NCBI GenBank assembly: GCA_965603365.1
Contig: CBFDCR010000093.1
Location: 1-18,868, forward strand
DNA length: 18,868 nucleotides
Source: JAHELQ01 sp965603365
Lineage (GTDB): Bacteria; Acidobacteriota; Aminicenantia; UBA2199
Direction: 5' to 3'
Of the stretch, positions 14,631 through 18,868 are shown one piece after another; position 1 is the stretch's first letter, and each line of letters begins with the position of its first letter. The notes under the pieces were generated by a model, which saw nothing but the letters and a program-made list of their open reading frames with translations, was not told where the DNA came from and did no database searches. The position numbers and the translations under genes were made by a program.

Positions 14631-14872
14631 GGCCGGCCTTCATATTTTGCGCGACGAATGATCTCCTCGGTTAAGGTAAAGCCTTTTGTTTTTTCCCTCA
14701 ATTTTTGGGCAGAAACGAGGAAATTGTCGGGATTGATTCTTTGACTCAAGAAAGTATTTTCAAACAGAGCAATAATTTCGTTGTTAATACTGCGGTGGTT
14801 GTAAGCCGCTCTCTTCTTGAGTAGATCATATAACTCCAAAGGAATATTTTTTACCGTAATCGTAGTCGGCAT
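14627..14872 (-). CDS. Arc-type RHH antitoxin of the PIN toxin (FitA-like)
   Basis: An 81-residue protein from the ATG at 14872, preceded by GGAGG at 6 nt. The longer frame reaches back to 14920 but would run through the promoter. Residues 1-45 (TTITVKNIPLELYDLLKKRAAYNHRSINNEIIALFEN) are an Arc/FitA ribbon-helix-helix. The C-terminal tail (about 60-81) should wrap the toxin. It normally binds the operon promoter together with FitB; the inverted repeat at 14882-14901 is a candidate operator. Confidence 0.88.
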   Translation of the reverse strand: MPTTITVKNIPLELYDLLKKRAAYNHRSINNEIIALFENTFLSQRINPDNFLVSAQKLREKTKGFTLTEEIIRRAKYEGRP

Positions 14873-14881
14873 GTCATACCT

Positions 14882-14901
14882 CCAAAACGGTTCTATTTTG
14901 G
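14882..14901 (-). promoter_or_regulatory. Candidate operator of the fitAB-type operon
   Basis: CCAAAA (14882-14887) and TTTTGG (14896-14901) form an inverted repeat with 8 nt between, placed between the predicted transcription start and the ribosome-binding site. RHH antitoxins commonly bind such sites; binding here is inferred. Confidence 0.4.
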
Positions 14902-14905
14902 TTCC

Positions 14906-14934
14906 ATTATAATAAGCCACCTTGAAAATGTCAA
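14906..14934 (-). promoter_or_regulatory. Consensus promoter of the fitAB-type operon
   Basis: On the minus strand TTGACA (14929-14934), exactly 17 nt, TATAAT (14906-14911): a perfect consensus, with a leader of about 27 nt before the antitoxin ATG. Confidence 0.85.
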
Positions 14935-14970
14935 GGCCCCTGATCAGAATCCTTTAAACCCAATTATCCA

Positions 14971-15705
14971 CTACTCCTTTTGCCAATCGAGACGGCGGCG
15001 CTGCGCTTCCGGCAGGTAGGCCAATGCCTTGCGAACCATTAATGTCCGGGGTTGCCGCTTCTGCTCGGCCAACTGATGAACCAGGAAGTCCGCCACCGGC
15101 TGCGGATAGTACTGTCCCAATGTCTTCAATCCCCAGCCGATCCCCTTGACCGCATCCATATTCCTCTCTTCAAACAGGGGTTCCAGAAAAGACAGCAGGC
15201 TCTGCACCTTCGGCAGGTAACTGTCGGCACCGTGAAATCTCTTGGCACAAAAATGGACCGCCACCCCCAGCGCCCGCCGCAGCCAACGGTTCTCATCCCC
15301 TCGCCATGGGAACAGCAGCGTCAAGGTGGGCTGAAAATCAGACAGGAGGGATACCCCAGGCACCCGTTCGGCCATAATATCGGCGGCATACCAGACATCC
15401 GCCCGGATGATGCAGCCGCGGCAGCGATCCAGCACGCCGCTGCGGTCCCGAGCCAACTGCTCCCCTAAGGCACTGCCGATGACCACCCACCCCCCTTCGG
15501 CTTTTCCGGCAGCAATCCGCCCCAACAATCCATTCACCGCCGGTATTGCCCCTGCACCCAGCTTCCGGCCAATCACATCCAGCAAGCGGAAAGGCGTACG
15601 CTGACCCAGCACCGGCTCCAGCCCCTGCAACGCCTCCCCTACCTTCCCCACCTCAACCAACGCCAGGACCCCCTCTCCCAACTCCCCAGCTTCCCTAAGA
15701 TTCAC
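14971..15705 (-). CDS. DNA alkylation repair protein, AlkD-like HEAT repeats
   Basis: A 244-residue, probably all-helical protein. The later part, NMDAVKGIGWGLKTLGQYYPQPVADFLVHQL followed by TLMVRKALAYLPEAQR, resembles the AlkD/DNA-alkylation-repair family, in which HEAT-like repeats cradle damaged DNA. The tryptophan of KGIGWGL and WYAADIMAE (about 103-111) also fit. Known AlkD excises bulky or positively charged alkylated bases; here that is family inference. The start is GTG at 15705 with AGGAGG 5 nt upstream. The N-terminal 70 residues are less typical, so a diverged relative remains possible. Confidence 0.7.
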   Translation of the reverse strand: MNLREAGELGEGVLALVEVGKVGEALQGLEPVLGQRTPFRLLDVIGRKLGAGAIPAVNGLLGRIAAGKAEGGWVVIGSALGEQLARDRSGVLDRCRGCIIRADVWYAADIMAERVPGVSLLSDFQPTLTLLFPWRGDENRWLRRALGVAVHFCAKRFHGADSYLPKVQSLLSFLEPLFEERNMDAVKGIGWGLKTLGQYYPQPVADFLVHQLAEQKRQPRTLMVRKALAYLPEAQRRRLDWQKE

Positions 15706-15768
15706 CCTCCCCTCCTACCACCCCCAGCACCGATTACCATTATCCCACACTTACATACGTCAAAAAAA

Positions 15769-16098
15769 TCATTTTCCGATTCGGATCCCCTGTTGGATTG
15801 CATCCACATAGAGCGGATGTTTTCCTTTGATCGTGGTATGGAGTTCCCCGGTGGAAATCACCTTGGTATCGATGAATATGTCGTATTTCAATTCCAAATC
15901 ATACAAAATAGTTGTGATTTTATTCTGGTATTCCCAATCATATTCTTTGCCAAGAATAATTAGAACATCATAATCGGAATGTTCATGCGCCCTGTCGTCT
16001 GCCTGTGAACCAAACAGAATGACATCGTGGATATCACCACCAAAATTAGACACCAATAGATCTTTTATCTCCTGCAATAGGTCTCTTTTATCTATCAT
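15769..16098 (-). CDS. MNT-type nucleotidyltransferase, no HEPN partner
   Basis: A 109-residue minimal nucleotidyltransferase. The signature GSQADDRAHEHSDYDVLI (Gly30-Ser31, Asp42, Asp44) is present, and a further aspartate at about 73 or 77 (YDIFID) completes the metal site. In HEPN/MNT systems MntA acts as antitoxin by adding AMP to the HEPN ribonuclease. A HEPN gene should be adjacent but is not: the AlkD-like gene follows and an ABC ATPase precedes. It is therefore an orphan, or it modifies something else. There is no SD; the -10 box is 7 nt from the ATG, pointing to a leaderless mRNA. Confidence 0.8.
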   Translation of the reverse strand: MIDKRDLLQEIKDLLVSNFGGDIHDVILFGSQADDRAHEHSDYDVLIILGKEYDWEYQNKITTILYDLELKYDIFIDTKVISTGELHTTIKGKHPLYVDAIQQGIRIGK

Positions 16099-16105
16099 CA
16101 GTCAT

Positions 16106-16134
16106 ATTATAATGGTATTGCCGTTATTTATCAA
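16106..16134 (-). promoter_or_regulatory. Promoter of the MNT gene, leaderless type
   Basis: TTGATA (16129-16134), 17 nt, TATAAT (16106-16111) on the minus strand. Only 7 nt separate the -10 from the ATG at 16098. The -35 touches the stop codon of the ABC gene at 16135. Confidence 0.7.
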
Positions 16135-16881
16135 CTAGCGATGGTGGTGGGCAGAAAAAAACTCTTGTTTGGGGGTGTGGACGGTGATGCGGCCCTTGTC
16201 TATGACCGAGACGTAGTCGGCCAGGAAGCGGACCCGGTCGAGGTGGTGGGAGATGTAGAGGACGCCCACCTTTAGCTGCCGGAAGACCGCTTTGAAATGT
16301 CTCATCAGGCGGGCGGCCATGATTTCGTCCAGGGAGGAGAACGGTTCATCCAGGATGAGAAATTCCGGCTCACCGATCAGGGCCCGGGCCAGCACCACCC
16401 GCTGCAGTTGACCGCCGGACAACTGGTGGGGGTAGCGGATAAGCAGTGAGGAGTCGATGCCGAGAATCTTTAACAACGCCGCCAGCCGTTTTTCGATCTC
16501 CGGGCGGGGAACCTTTTCGATTCGCAGCGGTTCGGCAATAATTTTGCGGATCTTGAAGTAAGGATTGACCGACAGGTAGGGATTTTGAAACATGATGCGG
16601 TTGCGGCGGCGAAAGGCCCTGACCGGGACCTGGGGCAGGGACCGGCCCTTGTAAAGAATTTCCCCGGCATCAAAATCCTCCAGGCCCATCAAAATACGGG
16701 CCAGCGTGGATTTACCCGAGCCGGATTTACCCACCAGGGCATTGATTTTTCCTTCATATATCTTCAGGTGGACGTCCTCTAAAGCGCGAATGATGGCCCG
16801 TTTGCGCAGTCCCAGCCTCTTATGGTAATATCTTTTGACGCCACGCAATTGAAATCTGACTTTCTGCTGTTCCATTGCCAT
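16135..16881 (-). CDS. ABC transporter ATPase, Opp/Dpp/Nik type, orphan
   Basis: A 248-residue nucleotide-binding subunit. Walker A is GKSGSGKST at 51-59, the Q-loop Gln is at 99 (MFQNPYLSVNP), signature LSGGQ at 154-158, Walker B FLILDEP at 174-180 and H-loop His212 (ISHH). The FQNPYLSVNP loop and overall pattern match the OppF/DppF/NikE group that energises peptide or nickel importers. OppF-type proteins are usually longer (about 300 residues with a C-terminal tail), so it is short. No permease or binding protein lies in the window, so the substrate is unknown. No strong SD is seen. The divergent neighbour shares its short promoter region. Confidence 0.88.
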   Translation of the reverse strand: MAMEQQKVRFQLRGVKRYYHKRLGLRKRAIIRALEDVHLKIYEGKINALVGKSGSGKSTLARILMGLEDFDAGEILYKGRSLPQVPVRAFRRRNRIMFQNPYLSVNPYFKIRKIIAEPLRIEKVPRPEIEKRLAALLKILGIDSSLLIRYPHQLSGGQLQRVVLARALIGEPEFLILDEPFSSLDEIMAARLMRHFKAVFRQLKVGVLYISHHLDRVRFLADYVSVIDKGRITVHTPKQEFFSAHHHR

Positions 16882-16915
16882 ACTTTACCAGAAAATAAAA
16901 AATATTTCTATTTAT

Positions 16916-16945
16916 TTGAACGCCGTGAGTTTTTTTCATTATAAT
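16916..16945 (+). promoter_or_regulatory. Promoter of the transporter remnant, divergent region
   Basis: TTGAAC (16916-16921), 18 nt, TATAAT (16940-16945). The same TTTGAA read backwards (TTCAAA) sits 17 nt from TATTTT, a weaker promoter for the ABC gene, so the two -35 boxes would overlap. Confidence 0.5.
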
Positions 16946-16973
16946 TAGCGGTTGCAGTTAACCGGAGGTAACA

Positions 16974-17348
16974 TTGAAAAAGATACCCAATGTATTTGTG
17001 ATTGTATTTTCGTTGATCGTGCTGGCAGCGGATGTTCAGTATGGAATCCAACTGCTGGTGAATTTCTTTATCCCCTCCGGCTCCACCAAAGCGGCCCTGA
17101 CAATGCCCATCATGGCCCCGCTGGCAGATCTATCGGGAATCACCCGTCAGACCGCAGTACTGGCCTACCAGTTCGGCGACGGATTTACCAACATGATTAT
17201 CCCCACCTCGGGGGTGACGGTGGGAACCTTAGCCATGGCCAGGATTCCCTATGAACGTTGGTTTAAATGGAATTTTCCCCTGCAGATCGCCTTTGTCCTG
17301 TTGTCGCTTTTGCTGCTGATCTGGCCGGTGTTAACCAGTTGGAGTTAG
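16974..17348 (+). pseudogene. Internally deleted YfcC-family transporter
   Basis: An open frame of 124 codons starting at TTG, with GGAGG 5 nt upstream. Residues 1-19 (MKKIPNVFVIVFSLIVLAA) are the first membrane segment of a YfcC-like carrier. Residues from about 25 on (QLLVNFFIPSGSTKAALTMPIMAPLADLSGITRQTAVLAYQFGDGFTNMIIPTSG) are the C-terminal core of the same family. Full YfcC proteins (C4-dicarboxylate/basic amino acid carrier-like, DcuC-related superfamily) are roughly 450-500 residues, so about three quarters is missing in the middle while the frame stays open. It could make a small membrane protein of about three segments but hardly a functioning carrier. It converges on the RpiR-type regulator with 3 nt between stops. 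Confidence 0.75.
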
Positions 17349-17351
17349 TTG

Positions 17352-18200
17352 TTAACTTAAATAGTAGAACTTTCGCAGCTTTTTATCCGCCAGTTTGATG
17401 GTATCGCTGAGTTCATCCTTCTTCTTGACGGCAATCTCGGTGGCGACGGCATTAATGAGTACGGAAAAGGCGGATAAAGAAGTCGTAAACAGGACATTCT
17501 CCGAAGGGATGGCCAGCACCAAAGAGGCATATTGAGATATGGGGGAATATTCATTGTCCGAAATTCCGACCACCCTCAGCCCCTCTTGATGGGCCAATTG
17601 GGCAAATTCAACGGTACACCGGGAGTAGGGATAAAAGGAGGAAAATATCACCAGATCGTCTTTCTGAATAGACAGTATCCTCTCCTCCACTGTCATGCAG
17701 CCTTCATCCAGGCAGTGGGTCTCTTTGCGGATCTGGTTGAAAATATAGGTAATCATTCGAGCAAAGATGGACGAAATACTCACGCCAAAGGTAAAGATTC
17801 GCCGGGACTGTTCAATCATATCCACCAGCTTTCGAAAGGCCTCCTCTTTCACCATACTCAAGAGCTTGTTAATATTCTTTACGTCCTGTTTAGCCAACTT
17901 CACCAGCGATTGTTTACCGCTGAAATCGGGCTTCAGCAGCCGAAAACGTTCCACCGGATTGATGTTGTTTTTGATGTCCGCTTTGATTTTCTCTTTAAAT
18001 TCGTAAAAGCCCTTGAAGTTAAACTTACGCACGAAGCGGATAATGGTGGCCATACTCACACCGGTCTCCTGGGAAATATATTCAATGGACATCAGGGGAA
18101 TCTCATTCCAGTACTCCACCAGGAACACCGCCAGCTTCTTCTGAATCCTGGAATATTCATCAAGATTCTGTCGAATCTCGTTTCTCAATTCTTGATTCAT
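17352..18200 (-). CDS. MurR/RpiR family transcriptional regulator
   Basis: A 282-residue regulator. Residues 1-77 form the RpiR helix-turn-helix (MSIEYISQETGVSMATIIRFVRKFNFKGFYEFKEKI). Residues about 125-255 form a SIS sugar-phosphate-binding domain (FTFGVSISSIFARM, DLVIFSSFYPYSRCTVEFAQLAHQEGLRVVGISDN). Family members sense phosphosugars or related metabolites. Its neighbour is the broken YfcC-type transporter, which may have been its regulatory target; this is inferred. The ATG has no SD, and a TATAAT ends 6 nt upstream, indicating leaderless translation. Confidence 0.93.
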   Translation of the reverse strand: MNQELRNEIRQNLDEYSRIQKKLAVFLVEYWNEIPLMSIEYISQETGVSMATIIRFVRKFNFKGFYEFKEKIKADIKNNINPVERFRLLKPDFSGKQSLVKLAKQDVKNINKLLSMVKEEAFRKLVDMIEQSRRIFTFGVSISSIFARMITYIFNQIRKETHCLDEGCMTVEERILSIQKDDLVIFSSFYPYSRCTVEFAQLAHQEGLRVVGISDNEYSPISQYASLVLAIPSENVLFTTSLSAFSVLINAVATEIAVKKKDELSDTIKLADKKLRKFYYLS

Positions 18201-18206
18201 GAGTGT

Positions 18207-18235
18207 ATTATACCAGATTTTAATAAAATAAAAAA
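18207..18235 (-). promoter_or_regulatory. Promoter of the RpiR-type gene, leaderless type
   Basis: TATAAT (18207-18212) on the minus strand, 17 nt from a T-only -35 (18230-18235). Six nt separate the -10 from the ATG at 18200. The -35 is the T-run of the hsp20 terminator. Confidence 0.5.
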
Positions 18236-18259
18236 AGGCAGCTCCTTCCGGGAGCTGCC
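18222..18259 (-). terminator. Rho-independent terminator of hsp20
   Basis: Minus strand: GGCAGCTCC, a 5-nt loop, GGAGCTGCC (arms at 18251-18259 and 18237-18245), followed by seven T and an A/T-rich tail. It lies 32 nt after the hsp20 stop codon. Confidence 0.92.
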
Positions 18260-18290
18260 TTCCTCTCTTTAGTTTACGTTTCGAGCGAAA

Positions 18291-18737
18291 TTACTTGACC
18301 TTAATGGGGATCGCCTTTGCCCTGGCTTCCTCGACTTTGGGCACCCGCAGTTCTAAGATACCGTCCTGCATAGTAGCATTGATCTTATTGGCATCGACAT
18401 TCTTGGGGATGCTGAAGGAACGGACGAATGATCCGCAGCAGCGTTCGACCCGGTGGTATTCTTCCTGTTTAACCTCTTTCTCTTCTTTTCTTTCGCCTTT
18501 GATAGTCAGGGTATCGTTGGCAAATTCGATGTTTATTTCATCTTTCGAGATGCCCGGTAATTCCAGTTTGAACACATACTCATCTTTCGTCTCGTAAATA
18601 TCCGCAGGCGGCGTCCAGGCGCCAGTTGCCAGGCTGTCCTTCTCGGAATCCCGACGGAACTCGCTCTCAAACAATTGATTGATCCGACCGTGTAAATTTA
18701 ACAAATCGGAAAAGGGTCTCCATCTTACTATAGTCAT
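18291..18737 (-). CDS. Hsp20/alpha-crystallin small heat-shock protein
   Basis: A 148-residue ATP-independent holdase. The alpha-crystallin domain spans about 42-138 (PPADIYETKDEYVFKLELPGISKDEINIEFANDTLTIKGER to MQDGILELRVPK), and the C-terminal IPI (IxI) motif links dimers into oligomers. AGGAGG lies 6 nt before the ATG. The promoter (18811-18839) is sigma-70-like; no CIRCE element is visible. An upstream 19-codon frame ends on the ATG (overlap ATGA), suggesting coupled translation. A strong terminator follows. Confidence 0.96.
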   Translation of the reverse strand: MTIVRWRPFSDLLNLHGRINQLFESEFRRDSEKDSLATGAWTPPADIYETKDEYVFKLELPGISKDEINIEFANDTLTIKGERKEEKEVKQEEYHRVERCCGSFVRSFSIPKNVDANKINATMQDGILELRVPKVEEARAKAIPIKVK

Positions 18738-18793
18738 TTTAAACCTCCTTTTGAGTTATTTTTAAATTTTTTTAATTTAACTATCGTCTTCAT
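18734..18793 (-). CDS. 19-residue leader ORF coupled to hsp20
   Basis: The ATG at 18793 has GGAAGG (18799-18804) 5 nt upstream. The frame encodes a lysine-rich peptide starting MKTIVKLKKFK, and its TGA overlaps the hsp20 ATG. Its own codons (Lys-Gly-Gly) contain the hsp20 ribosome-binding site. Its start region resembles that of hsp20 (SD, TTAAAATGA, then ATAGT; MKTIV versus MTIV), so it may have arisen by a short duplication. Expression is not proven. Confidence 0.45.
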   Translation of the reverse strand: MKTIVKLKKFKNNSKGGLK

Positions 18794-18810
18794 TTTAACC
18801 TTCCGAGAAT

Positions 18811-18839
18811 AATATACTATCATTTTCGACATTTGTCAA
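18811..18839 (-). promoter_or_regulatory. Promoter of hsp20
   Basis: TTGACA (18834-18839), 17 nt, TATATT (18811-18816) on the minus strand. The predicted start near 18804 leaves about 67 nt of leader before hsp20. Confidence 0.8.
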
Positions 18840-18868
18840 CTATTTTATTATATAATTATTAAATATAT

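Noticed and set aside
14971..16098. AlkD-like gene as the HEPN partner of the MNT gene
   Set aside because: It has HEAT-like helices and a GIGWGL-type motif but no HEPN RxxxxH motif, so it is not a toxin partner.
18237..18259. Hairpin considered as a heat-shock operator such as CIRCE
   Set aside because: The sequence does not match the TTAGCACTC/GAGTGCTAA operator, and it is followed by a T-run on the hsp20 strand, so it is a terminator.

Overview
The window reads like bacterial chromosome from an uncultivated Acidobacteriota-like or Aminicenantes-like lineage. This is an inference from gene content and not a taxonomic assignment: two secreted 6-bladed beta-propeller proteins, a large secreted protein with the VWFA-related domain best known from Acidobacteria, and many toxin-antitoxin (TA) loci among ordinary housekeeping genes. 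No rRNA, tRNA, CRISPR array, phage gene or complete insertion sequence was found.

Layout. Positions 1-1860 are a patchwork of broken genes: two copies of the 5' end of an AAA+ ATPase gene (a direct repeat of about 101 bp) bracket a beta-propeller gene, and the second copy cuts into a mazF toxin whose antitoxin is intact. Positions 1953-3016 hold a second beta-propeller gene behind a heptamer tandem array and a long cytosine-free tract. Positions 3028-5871 (minus) form an operon of phzF-like isomerase, tag (3-methyladenine glycosylase) and a secreted protein made of a duplicated unit of about 237 residues, driven from a consensus promoter at 6063-6091. Positions 5872-7468 are repeat-rich and carry two small antitoxin genes, one followed by the last 21 codons of its deleted toxin. 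recQ (7469-9283) converges on the VWFA-domain protein (9290-11656). A CrtI-like FAD oxidoreductase and a SAM methyltransferase form a minus-strand pair at 11763-14084. Then come an intact FitA/FitB (VapBC-type) TA pair, an AlkD-like gene, a lone MNT-type nucleotidyltransferase, a lone Opp/Dpp-type ABC ATPase, an internally deleted YfcC-type transporter, an RpiR-type regulator and an Hsp20 chaperone.

How it fits together. DNA-repair functions recur (Tag, AlkD-like, RecQ), but they are not in one operon. The main theme is selective decay. Of five TA-type loci only fitAB is complete; the other four keep an antitoxin-like gene but lack, or keep only a scrap of, the toxin. The transporter and both ATPase copies are also truncated. 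Several of the surviving small regulators have a good sigma-70-type promoter whose -10 box lies 6-7 nt from the start codon with no Shine-Dalgarno (SD) site, which suggests leaderless mRNAs. I see no convincing complete new defence or biosynthetic system. The most unusual items are the leaderless antitoxin/regulator promoters, the hsp20 upstream ORF that looks duplicated from hsp20's own start site, and the in-frame collapse of the transporter gene.
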